From Kibdelosporangium aridum (GTDB lineage: Bacteria; Actinomycetota; Actinomycetes; Mycobacteriales; Pseudonocardiaceae): a DNA stretch of 64,000 nt. The notes below the pieces were generated by a model that was not told where the DNA came from, made no database searches, and saw only the letters and a program-made list of their open reading frames with translations. The stretch's first letter is position 1. Every line of letters begins with the position of its first letter. Location of the stretch: contig NZ_FWXV01000012.1 in the NCBI RefSeq assembly GCF_900176515.1, forward strand, positions 1 to 64,000, in the 5' to 3' direction. Both the position numbers and the translations under genes were made by a program. This document shows positions 1 through 6,975 of the stretch, piece by piece.

Positions 1-492
1 TCGGGCAACGTGGTGATCGGCAACGACTTCGACTCGGATCTGAACCTGCACGGCGGGTGGGAACGCAACAACCTGTTCGAGCTCAACACCGTGCGCGTCA
101 GCTACGGCCACCGATCCGGTAACTGCCGGGCCAACTGCGGTGATGAGGGCGGTGGTGGCCCGGATGACTCGAACTGGTTCCCGATCTGGTGGGGCGCGGG
201 CAAAAAAGCCGTCAAGTGGTCCGGGGCGACCGGCGCACGCAACGTGTTCTTCAACAACACCATGACCAAACAACTATCGACCAACGGCCCGTTCCAGGAC
301 TACTACCCGGACAAGCAGCGGATCTACATCTTCGGCTGGAACGGCACCGGCTACCAGCACCTGGACATCGCCGGCACCCCGATCCCCGACTGGGCCAAGA
401 ACGAACAACGCGACTACACCAACGGCCACGGCATCGACGCCACCAAAACCGACAGCGCACCGTCACTGTTCCTCAAGAACGTGAGCCGCTGA
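1..492 (+). CDS. C-terminal part of a secreted beta-helix-like protein (5' end outside window)
   Basis: The reading frame is open from base 1 to a TGA at 490-492, so the true start lies upstream. A GTG at position 10 is only an internal codon. The visible 163 residues are rich in Asn, Gly, Trp and aromatics, with phrases such as GARNVFFNNT and GNVVIGNDF. This asparagine-ladder look resembles right-handed parallel beta-helix enzymes (pectate lyase or glycan-cleaving folds). No catalytic residue can be assigned, and the family is not recognised. It is probably extracellular, judging by composition only. Stem-loops follow at 541-571 and 626-659. Confidence 0.55.
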   Translation, partial: SGNVVIGNDFDSDLNLHGGWERNNLFELNTVRVSYGHRSGNCRANCGDEGGGGPDDSNWFPIWWGAGKKAVKWSGATGARNVFFNNTMTKQLSTNGPFQDYYPDKQRIYIFGWNGTGYQHLDIAGTPIPDWAKNEQRDYTNGHGIDATKTDSAPSLFLKNVSR

Positions 493-540
493 TGAAAGGC
501 AAAGAGATCACACCACGGTCTCGTAGTGCAAGGACAAGCC

Positions 541-571
541 CGACACCGTGTATGCGTCGAACACGGTGTCG
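541..571. terminator. Stem-loop, 11-bp perfect stem
   Basis: The arm CGACACCGTGT (541-551) pairs perfectly with ACACGGTGTCG (561-571) around a 9-nt loop, about 50 bp after the stop of the first gene. No U-tract follows, as is usual for actinomycete terminators. It could be an alternative or additional terminator to the one at 626-659. Confidence 0.5.
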
Positions 572-625
572 TCGGCGAAGAAGGGCCTGACAAACGTGCC
601 CATCACGCCCTGATTTCGTCGGCAC

Positions 626-659
626 GACGGCGCCTGGGGTCCTCGGCCCAGGCGCCGTC
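626..659. terminator. Strong transcription terminator hairpin
   Basis: GACGGCGCCTGGG (626-638) and CCCAGGCGCCGTC (647-659) form a perfect 13-bp GC-rich stem with an 8-nt loop. It lies between the first gene and the chitosanase gene and insulates the latter from read-through. The remaining 160 bp before the chitosanase start hold no promoter I can assign with confidence. TTGAC words occur near 756 and 779 without a convincing -10. Confidence 0.75.
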
Positions 660-820
660 TTCCGTTATGCGTCCGGCGAATTCCCGCACAACTGGACAGC
701 ACCGGAGGTTCCGGACATTGCTTGGCAGCCAAGGAAAACCGGTTCGGTAAGAGTCTTGACGAATTACACCCGGAGGCTGTTGACTCGGTGCCACTTCTCC
801 CCCTGCAAGGAGGAATCCCT

Positions 821-1648
821 GTGAAGACGCGTACCTTCGCCGTTGTCTGCACCGCATGCCTGTTCCTGCCGGTCGCGGGTGTGACGGCCGCTCAGGCGAG
901 CCTGCCGGGCGCCGCACAGCAGTCCGCGGTGATCGCGGCGGTCGGCCTGGATGACCCAGCCAAGAAGGAAATCGCGATGAAGCTGGTGTCCAGTGCGGAG
1001 AACTCCTCACTGGACTGGCGGGCGCAGTTCAAGTACATCGAGGACATCGGTGACGGCCGCGGCTACACCGCGGGCATCATCGGCTTCTGCTCCGGCACGC
1101 ACGACATGCTGGAGCTCGTCCGGGAGTACACCCGCCGCAAGCCCGGCAACGTCCTGGCCAAGTACCTGCCCGCACTGGAGCGGGTCGACGGTTCGGACTC
1201 GCACGAAGGCCTGGACCCGAACTACACCAAGGACTGGAAGACCGCGGCCAAGGACAAGGTCTTCCAGGACACGCAGGAAGCCGAGCGCGACCGGGTGTAC
1301 TTCAACCCGTCGGTGAACCGGGCGAAGCAGGACGGGCTGCGCACCCTCGGCCAGTTCATCTACTACGACGCCATCGTGATGCACGGTGACGGCGGCGACA
1401 AGACCAGCTTCAGCAACATCCGCAAGCGTGCCATGGCCAAGGCCAAGACACCGGCTCAGGGCGGCGACGAGACGGCCTACCTCAACGCCTTCCTCGACGC
1501 ACGCGTGTGGGCGATGAAGCAGGAGGAGGCGCACTCCGACACCAGCCGGGTCGACACCGCGCAGCGGGTGTTCCTGCGCAACGGCAACTTCGACCTCAAG
1601 ACCCCGTTGTCCTGGAAGGTCTACGGCGACTCCTTCTCCATCAAGTAA
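821..1648 (+). CDS. csn: Secreted chitosanase, glycoside hydrolase family 46
   Basis: Endo-acting enzyme that cleaves beta-1,4 links in chitosan outside the cell. The 275-residue protein has a Sec signal peptide (about residues 1-26, ending TAAQA). The mature part matches the Streptomyces N174 chitosanase pattern almost throughout, for example KKEIAMKLVSSAENSSLDW, EDIGDGRGYT, GFCSGTHDMLELV and TPAQGGDET. The catalytic acid Glu60 and base Asp78 are 18 residues apart, as are Glu22 and Asp40 in the mature N174 enzyme. The GTG start at 821 is chosen because AAGGAGG precedes it at 807-813; the frame is open further upstream but there it would lack a signal peptide. The 3' end overlaps the convergent ABC ATPase gene by 28 bp. 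Likely monocistronic. Confidence 0.96.
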   Translation: MKTRTFAVVCTACLFLPVAGVTAAQASLPGAAQQSAVIAAVGLDDPAKKEIAMKLVSSAENSSLDWRAQFKYIEDIGDGRGYTAGIIGFCSGTHDMLELVREYTRRKPGNVLAKYLPALERVDGSDSHEGLDPNYTKDWKTAAKDKVFQDTQEAERDRVYFNPSVNRAKQDGLRTLGQFIYYDAIVMHGDGGDKTSFSNIRKRAMAKAKTPAQGGDETAYLNAFLDARVWAMKQEEAHSDTSRVDTAQRVFLRNGNFDLKTPLSWKVYGDSFSIK

Positions 1649-2469
1649 TCCCTGCCGGGAACGGGCCAGCTCCGAGGGGGTTGGCCCGTTTCGGCTTGGT
1701 GGGTGGGATCAAGCGTTATGTGCGGGCGTCCGGTGACTGGGTGGGGTGTCACGGCAGCGGCGACGCCGTAAACCTCGGCCAGCGTTTCGGAGTTGAGAAC
1801 TTCCTCTGGTGTTCCTGAACGAACCTGCCGACCGTGGTGCAGCACGAGCAACTGGTCGCAGTAGTGCGCGGCGAGGTTCAGGTCGTGCAATGCGATCACG
1901 GCCGTCACCCCGAGTTTTCTGGGTAACGCCAACGCATCGAACTGGTGCCGGAGATCGAGGTGGTTGGTCGGTTCGTCCATCACCAGCACTCGTGGCTGTT
2001 GGGCGATCGCACGCGCGATCAGGACACGTTGCCGTTCCCCACCGGACAGAAATGCAAACCGCCGATCCCTGAGGTCCACTGCACCGACGGCCCGTAACGC
2101 GTCGGCTACGACTGTCCTGTCGCGATCGTCGTCACGTTCGAAAGCCTTCTTGTAGCAGGCGCGGCCCATCATCACCACGTCCTGCACGGTCAGGTCGAAG
2201 TCGCCTGTGGCGTCCTGCAACACCGCTGCGAGCACACGTGCACGGTCACGGGCCTTGGTCTTGGCCACATCGAGGCCGTCGATGTGGACCGATCCCGCTG
2301 CCGGGGTGAGAATGCCGATCATCGCACGCAGCAAAGTGGACTTTCCCGACCCGTTCGGGCCGACGATTCCGATCACTTCGCCGGGCTTCGCGGCAAAGGA
2401 CACATCGTCCACGACACGCCTTCCGCCCAGCTCCACGCCGATCCCGGAAACCTCGACGCGCGCCGTCAT
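1621..2469 (-). CDS. btuD: Corrinoid/iron-chelate type ABC transporter ATP-binding protein (BtuD/FecE family)
   Basis: Cytoplasmic ATPase of a type II importer, 282 residues. Walker A GPNGSGKST lies at 37-45, a Q-loop Gln near 85, signature LSGGERQRV at 141-149, Walker B LVMDEP near 162-167 and the switch His near 195. The ATG at 2469 overlaps the permease stop by 4 bp (ATGA), so the two are translationally coupled. BtuD, FecE and FhuC ATPases cannot be told apart by motifs. The upstream cobalamin riboswitch makes vitamin B12 or another corrinoid the likeliest substrate. The C-terminal tail runs into the convergent chitosanase gene. Confidence 0.88.
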   Translation of the reverse strand: MTARVEVSGIGVELGGRRVVDDVSFAAKPGEVIGIVGPNGSGKSTLLRAMIGILTPAAGSVHIDGLDVAKTKARDRARVLAAVLQDATGDFDLTVQDVVMMGRACYKKAFERDDDRDRTVVADALRAVGAVDLRDRRFAFLSGGERQRVLIARAIAQQPRVLVMDEPTNHLDLRHQFDALALPRKLGVTAVIALHDLNLAAHYCDQLLVLHHGRQVRSGTPEEVLNSETLAEVYGVAAAVTPHPVTGRPHITLDPTHQAETGQPPRSWPVPGRDYLMEKESP

Positions 2470-3497
2470 GTCTTCACCCCACGACGAGTCTGACGACGAA
2501 CCAGCCATAGGAAGAACGGTCCGCCGCACAACGCTGTGAAGACACCAACCGGAATCTCCTGCGGGGACGCGACTGTCCGCGCGGCAATGTCGGCCAGCAC
2601 AAGGAAAGAAGCGCCAGCCAAAGCCACTGCGGGAAGTGCCCGGCGGTGATCGCTGCCGACGACCAAGCGCACCGCATGCGGCAGGATCAGCCCGACAAAG
2701 CCGATCGGTCCGCTGACCGCGACCAGCAACCCGGTCAGCAAGGACGTGATGACGAACATCGTGATACGGAATCTGTTGACGTCCAAGCCCATCGCGATCG
2801 CCGCCTCCTCCCCCGCGTAGAGAAGATTGAGCGCACGAGCGTTGGCCATCAGAATGACAAGACCGACGACAAGCGCCCCGAGCGGAACCCACAGCGACCA
2901 AGTCGCACCGCCCAAAGCACCAAGCAGCCACGACAAAATCTGACGGGCGTGCTGAGCATTGTCGGCAAGCAAAAGCATCAAGCTCGTCAGCGCGGACAGC
3001 ACGTACGCCACCGCGACGCCCGCGAGCACGAGCCCGACTGTCGTGAGGCGTCCACCAGATCGCGCGACGAAGTACACGACGAGCAAAGCCGCGAACGCCC
3101 CGGCGAAAGCCGCCACCGAGGTCGAAGCGGCCCCGAACAAGGCAAAGCCGGTCAGAATCGAGGCCACAGCGCCGACCGAGGCACCGGAGGAAATCCCGAG
3201 GAGGTACGGATCGGCAAGGGGATTGCGGACGAGTGCCTGAAGCACCATGCCCACAGTGGCCAGTCCCGCGCCGACGACCGCACCCAGAATCACCCTCGGA
3301 CCGCGGGTGTTGGTGACCACCGCTTCGACGTACGCCGGCCCGGACGAAGCGACCAGATCCGGCACGATCTGGTGCAGCACAGCGGTGACCACGTCCATCG
3401 GCGCGATCGCGATCGACCCGATGCCGACTCCAGCGATCATCGAGACCACCAGGATCAACACCAGCAGGGCGATGGCGGCCGGGTAGGAGATCTTCAT
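2466..3497 (-). CDS. btuC: ABC transporter permease, FecCD/BtuC family
   Basis: Integral membrane permease of 343 residues, very hydrophobic, with about nine or ten predicted helices. It has the conserved RNPLADPYLLGISSGA segment, a GLILPH motif in the coupling region and a SGPIGFVGL segment, all characteristic of the FecCD family. It would form the membrane channel with the ATPase encoded next (4-bp overlap) and take substrate from the lipoprotein encoded before it (also a 4-bp overlap, 3494-3497). The ATG at 3497 is chosen because it gives the usual family N-terminus and coupling. Corrinoid specificity is inferred from the riboswitch. Confidence 0.9.
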   Translation of the reverse strand: MKISYPAAIALLVLILVVSMIAGVGIGSIAIAPMDVVTAVLHQIVPDLVASSGPAYVEAVVTNTRGPRVILGAVVGAGLATVGMVLQALVRNPLADPYLLGISSGASVGAVASILTGFALFGAASTSVAAFAGAFAALLVVYFVARSGGRLTTVGLVLAGVAVAYVLSALTSLMLLLADNAQHARQILSWLLGALGGATWSLWVPLGALVVGLVILMANARALNLLYAGEEAAIAMGLDVNRFRITMFVITSLLTGLLVAVSGPIGFVGLILPHAVRLVVGSDHRRALPAVALAGASFLVLADIAARTVASPQEIPVGVFTALCGGPFFLWLVRRQTRRGVKT

Positions 3498-4435
3498 GGG
3501 TGCAACTGCTTGGCGAGGCCCTCGACCGCGAAGGGCGCGCGGACACCCAGAACCGTGTCCTGCAACGTCAATCGCGCGAATCGGCGGTCGCGGATCGCCG
3601 GCACTCCGGCCAGTTCCGGTTTGCCCAGCAGGAACTCGATTTTCTTGTCCACGGCTGGTGTGCCGTAGTAGTCGTAGATGACGATCACGTCGGGTGAGCG
3701 CTGCAGGACTTGTTCCCACGACACGTCGGCCCAGTCCTTCCGCACGTCACCGAAGACGTTCACACCACCGGCCAGTTTGATGACCTCGTTGCCGATTCCC
3801 GTGCCGCCCGACGTGAACGCTGTGGCGTCGCCGCTGTCGTACACGAAGACCTTCAAGGGCTGAACGCCGTTGAGCCGCTCGGTTGTCTTCGCGACGTTCG
3901 CCTGCAGCTCGGCGATCAGCGCGTCGGCCCGGTCCGGAACCTGGAAAACGCGGCCGATCGTGCGGATCTCCTCCCACACGTCGTCCATTGTGACCGCCCG
4001 GTCGATGCATTCCTCGCGGCTGAGGTAGGTCTTGATCCCGGCCTTGGTGAACGCCTCGCGCGACCGGCCTTCCTTGTCGTCGAAGGAACTGTCGTAGCCG
4101 CCGTAGACCAGATCCGGGGTTTTGGCGAGCAGTTGCTCGAACGACGCGTCCTTGTCGGAGATCTTCGGAATCGCCTTGTACACATCGGCGTAGCGCGGCA
4201 GCGGATCGTTGTCCGGGTAGACCATGCCGACGAGCTTGTCCTGCAGTCCCAACGCGACCATGATCTCGGTCGGATGCTGGTAGTAGCCGATCACGCGCTG
4301 CGGCACGCCGTCGAACGTGATCTGCATCCCACAGTTGTCGATCGTCACCCCCGCCGTGCTTGCCGTCGGCTTGCTTTCCGCGCAACCACTGAGGGCCAAC
4401 GCCATGACGATCAGAAGAGCCCGTGCACGCACCAT
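3494..4435 (-). CDS. btuF: Corrinoid-binding lipoprotein, periplasmic-binding protein family BtuF/FecB
   Basis: Extracellular substrate-binding lipoprotein of 313 residues. It has a short charged N-terminus, a hydrophobic stretch and lipobox ALSGC, followed by the two-lobed metal-chelate binding fold (RVIGYYQHPTEIMVALGL near the start, then LVGMVYPD, KTPDLVYGGYD and WEQVLQRSPDVIVIYD). The ATG at 4435 has GGAG at good spacing; an in-frame start 24 bp upstream would put extra residues before the signal peptide. First gene of the operon, directly downstream of a cobalamin riboswitch, which is the main evidence that the cargo is B12-like and not a siderophore. Confidence 0.88.
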   Translation of the reverse strand: MVRARALLIVMALALSGCAESKPTASTAGVTIDNCGMQITFDGVPQRVIGYYQHPTEIMVALGLQDKLVGMVYPDNDPLPRYADVYKAIPKISDKDASFEQLLAKTPDLVYGGYDSSFDDKEGRSREAFTKAGIKTYLSREECIDRAVTMDDVWEEIRTIGRVFQVPDRADALIAELQANVAKTTERLNGVQPLKVFVYDSGDATAFTSGGTGIGNEVIKLAGGVNVFGDVRKDWADVSWEQVLQRSPDVIVIYDYYGTPAVDKKIEFLLGKPELAGVPAIRDRRFARLTLQDTVLGVRAPFAVEGLAKQLHP

Positions 4436-4477
4436 CACCACTCCGTCCGGGATGTCCACGTCCCAGCTGGGGCCGTC

Positions 4478-4606
4478 CGAACAGGGCAGTTCCTGACTTC
4501 CGTGACGAGGTCACGGTCACAGTGGCGGGACCGCGCCGGACTCACACCGGCTTCCTGGTACCTGAACGGAACCGGTCCATCTCGGACCGGCGGGCACACC
4601 CTACAT
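4478..4606 (-). promoter_or_regulatory. Cobalamin (B12) riboswitch
   Basis: Read on the minus strand, 4520-4560 gives the conserved aptamer core: AGGAAGCCGGTGTGAGTCCG, then GCGCGGTCCCGCCACTGT. The B12-box-like AGTCAGGAACTGCCC follows at about 4484-4498. The order and spacing match the adenosylcobalamin aptamer, and the element ends about 45 bp before the btuF start. Established family behaviour is that bound cobalamin masks the ribosome site or ends transcription, shutting off uptake genes. The 5' boundary is approximate. The element sits between the GntR gene stop and btuF. Confidence 0.92.
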
Positions 4607-4613
4607 CGAGGAG

Positions 4614-4973
4614 CTACGGACTGCGCAATGCGTTGCGGACGAACTCGATCGCCTGGTCCTCGTCAACGCCGAGCCTGCGGACCGATTCGGCGAACCCCCT
4701 GGCGAGCTGCCGGAGCTGGGTGTGCAGGGAATCACCGGCGTCGGTGATCACCGCGCCACGGCCGCGTCTGAGCTCAACCAGTCCTTCGTCACGCAGTTGT
4801 TGATAGCCGCGCAGAACCGTGTGCAGTCCGATGCCGAGCGAAGACGCGAGTTCTCGGGCGGGCGGCAATTTGTCGCCGGGCTTGATGGACCCGTCGGCGA
4901 GCCCGGCGCGCACCGAGCGGGCCACCTGATCGGCGAGCTGGACCGGCAACGAAGGGTCGATCGAGATCAGCAC
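4614..4973 (-). CDS. GntR-family regulator, YtrA subfamily
   Basis: DNA-binding repressor of 119 residues, the short length typical of the YtrA subfamily. A winged helix occupies about residues 10-75 (ADQVARSVRAGLADGSIKPG, then LPPARELASSLGIGLHTVLRGY, then DEGLVELRRGRGAVI), with a short alpha-helical tail. Its start overlaps the stop of the upstream membrane-protein gene by 7 bp, so the two form one operon. YtrA-type regulators normally control their own operon; the inverted repeat at 5926-5948 ahead of the operon is the expected operator. Confidence 0.9.
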   Translation of the reverse strand: MLISIDPSLPVQLADQVARSVRAGLADGSIKPGDKLPPARELASSLGIGLHTVLRGYQQLRDEGLVELRRGRGAVITDAGDSLHTQLRQLARGFAESVRRLGVDEDQAIEFVRNALRSP

Positions 4974-5911
4974 GCCAACTCCCGGCGACGCGCGATCTCT
5001 CCGTTGACCAACGCGACGGCAGCCGCTGCGGCACGCAGACTCACCACGAAGTCACGCGCGTCGCTCAGATGAAGAACCATGTGGTCGCCGCGCTGGCCGA
5101 CGTACCCGAAACGATGGATGTCCTCCAGCAAAGGCGACCATTCCCTTGTATACCTTTGATTCACGGCTTCCGCGTACTTGATCTGCTGATACGGCACCCG
5201 TTGACGGACTCGCATCAACGGCAGGTCGAGCAGGACGCCTTCGCTGTCGATCTGCACGTTCGCCCGTGCCAGCAAAAACAACGCGACACCCATCACAGCG
5301 AATGCCGCCGCGTTGAGCACGATCGCCACCGCCACGAGGGCACAGCCAAGACACGCGGCCTTCACTGACCGCATGGACTCGAAGAACACGACACGTTCCG
5401 TTGGACCAAGGTTCCGGCGCAGAGCACCTTCAGGCAGGTTGTCTTTCGCGTCCGGCGCGGCAGGCAGGCGTCCGACGAGAACCCAGCCCATGACCGCGGT
5501 GACCAGCCCGATCGCCAGTTTCGCGAGGTCCGCCCAGCCGGGCGCCTGTTGCGTGGGATACCCGGTGACGTCCACGACCGGCGCCACATCGATGATCACG
5601 CCACCGGCGATCTGTCCGGCGAACGCCCAGGACACCGCCACAACCCAGCGCTGCAGCCTGGGCACCCGCCGCCAATACACCAGGGCGACGGCCGCGACGC
5701 AGGCCGCGGCCGTGAAGAACAAGAACCCGCTCGCCCATTCCGGCCAGGTCGGCGCCCCCTGTGCGTGATCAGGGCCCGTCCGTGACCAGCCATCCACGTA
5801 TGCCCGGTCAGGCAGGCGTTCGGAGAAAACGGCCAGCAGGATCCACGGCGTGACCACGGCAAGCACCACAGGCAGCAAGGCCAGCACCCATACACGAGTA
5901 CGCCAAGTCAT
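4967..5911 (-). CDS. Polytopic membrane protein, DUF1648-like, partner of GntR regulator
   Basis: Membrane protein of 314 residues with an N-terminal helix (about 7-28) followed by an SERLPDR segment like the start of DUF1648 domains. Further hydrophobic spans lie near 65-80, 90-110, 130-150 and 180-220, with a soluble C-terminal part. Such proteins are often encoded with YtrA-type GntR regulators in Gram-positive bacteria, and their biochemical role is not established. The ATG at 5911 lies 15 bp from the operator-like palindrome. First gene of a two-gene operon. Confidence 0.72.
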   Translation of the reverse strand: MTWRTRVWVLALLPVVLAVVTPWILLAVFSERLPDRAYVDGWSRTGPDHAQGAPTWPEWASGFLFFTAAACVAAVALVYWRRVPRLQRWVVAVSWAFAGQIAGGVIIDVAPVVDVTGYPTQQAPGWADLAKLAIGLVTAVMGWVLVGRLPAAPDAKDNLPEGALRRNLGPTERVVFFESMRSVKAACLGCALVAVAIVLNAAAFAVMGVALFLLARANVQIDSEGVLLDLPLMRVRQRVPYQQIKYAEAVNQRYTREWSPLLEDIHRFGYVGQRGDHMVLHLSDARDFVVSLRAAAAAVALVNGEIARRRELAC

Positions 5912-5925
5912 GACACCTCCCCGAG

Positions 5926-5948
5926 TTGTTACTATAGTACGGTAACAA
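5926..5948. promoter_or_regulatory. Operator-like inverted repeat upstream of GntR operon
   Basis: TTGTTAC (5926-5932) and GTAACAA (5942-5948) are perfect 7-bp inverted arms around TATAGTACG. The centre contains TATAGT, a plausible -10 on the plus strand. Position and symmetry suit autoregulation by the YtrA-type GntR protein encoded in this operon. The regulator assignment is inference. Confidence 0.7.
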
Positions 5949-6010
5949 AGGGCACAATAGTCAAGCCTGTGGCCGGAGGCGGTGACGTTCTCAAGACGGC
6001 CCGGTCGACA

Positions 6011-6496
6011 TCAGAAGCCCTCCTCGGTAACGGGTTCGAGCACGAATACCCGGATCTCACGGTGGTCGGCGCGGTCGGCATAGCTGTTGTACGCGGGCCA
6101 GTACGAGGCGACCGCGTCCCACATCTCCTGTCGCTCGTCGCCGGTCAACAGCCTGCCCCGGACGGCCAAGCGCTTGCCCCGCAGAGCGATGACCGCGCCC
6201 GGGTTGGCGAGCAGGTTCGACGACCACGCAGGGTGGCGTTCGCCGCCCCAGTTCGAGCCGATCACGATGTACCTGCCCTCGCGTTCCACGTACAGCAGCG
6301 GGACTTCGCGTTTCTGCCCGCTTGTCCGGCCGATCGTGGTCAGCAACAGCGTGCGCAGGCCGACTGCCGAACCGACACCGAGCTTCCCGCCGGTTGCCCG
6401 CAGCATCCAGCGGTCGGCGGGCGCGAGGCGGCGCCCGATCGCCGCGAACGTCCTGGTTTTGCCGAAGTTGGCGATTACTCGCCGCAGTACGGACAT
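6011..6496 (-). CDS. Deazaflavin (F420)-dependent nitroreductase family protein
   Basis: Small split beta-barrel protein of 161 residues. The phrases TIGRTSGQKREVPLLYVEREG, YIVIGSNWGGERHPAWSSNL and NPGAVIALRGK are diagnostic of the DUF385/Ddn family. Members use coenzyme F420 to reduce quinones or nitroaromatics, or bind fatty acids. Actinomycetes make F420, so the cofactor is plausible. The ATG at 6496 is the first family-like start. The gene is divergent from the small NTF2-fold gene at 6611; the 114-bp gap between them should carry both promoters, but no clear operator is seen. Confidence 0.88.
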   Translation of the reverse strand: MSVLRRVIANFGKTRTFAAIGRRLAPADRWMLRATGGKLGVGSAVGLRTLLLTTIGRTSGQKREVPLLYVEREGRYIVIGSNWGGERHPAWSSNLLANPGAVIALRGKRLAVRGRLLTGDERQEMWDAVASYWPAYNSYADRADHREIRVFVLEPVTEEGF

Positions 6497-6610
6497 GCCA
6501 CGTCCTTCAATCCTCAGTGGACAGTCAAAGTGACGGCCCGTGACACGGTAGCTGGTGCGCTTACCTCGGACGTAATCGACTAGGCGCCGCGCGCTGGACA
6601 TGCTTAAAAC

Positions 6611-6952
6611 ATGACCGAATACGAGAACACCGCGCAGCGCTACATCGACAGCTGGAACGAGACCGACCCGGTGAAACGCAAGCACATCATCGAGGAGCTG
6701 TACACATCGGACGCGACGTACACCGATCCTCTTGGCACGGCCACCGGGCCGCAGGCCATCGACCAGATGGTCGGCGCTGTCCAGCAGCAGTTCGCCGGGC
6801 TGACGTTCAGTCTCGGGCCGGTCGACGGGCATCACGACATCGCCCGGTTCACCTGGGAACTGGGCGACGCCATCGTCGGCTTCGACGTGATCGTCCTGGC
6901 CGATGGCAAGATCAAGAACGTCCACGGCTTCCTGGACAAGGTCCCGGGCTGA
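6611..6952 (+). CDS. NTF2/SnoaL-fold small protein
   Basis: Protein of 113 residues with the cone-shaped NTF2-like pattern: an N-terminal helix YENTAQRYIDSWNETDPVKR, then LYTSDATYTDPLG, then FTWELGDAIVGFDVIVLADG and KNVHGFLDK. Proteins of this type include ketosteroid isomerase-like and polyketide cyclase-like enzymes as well as many of unknown role. Substrate cannot be inferred here. Only 23 bp separates its stop from the LuxR-type regulator gene, so they may be co-transcribed. Confidence 0.8.
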   Translation: MTEYENTAQRYIDSWNETDPVKRKHIIEELYTSDATYTDPLGTATGPQAIDQMVGAVQQQFAGLTFSLGPVDGHHDIARFTWELGDAIVGFDVIVLADGKIKNVHGFLDKVPG

Positions 6953-6975
6953 GGGGCTCGTTGTAGGTTCGCACC

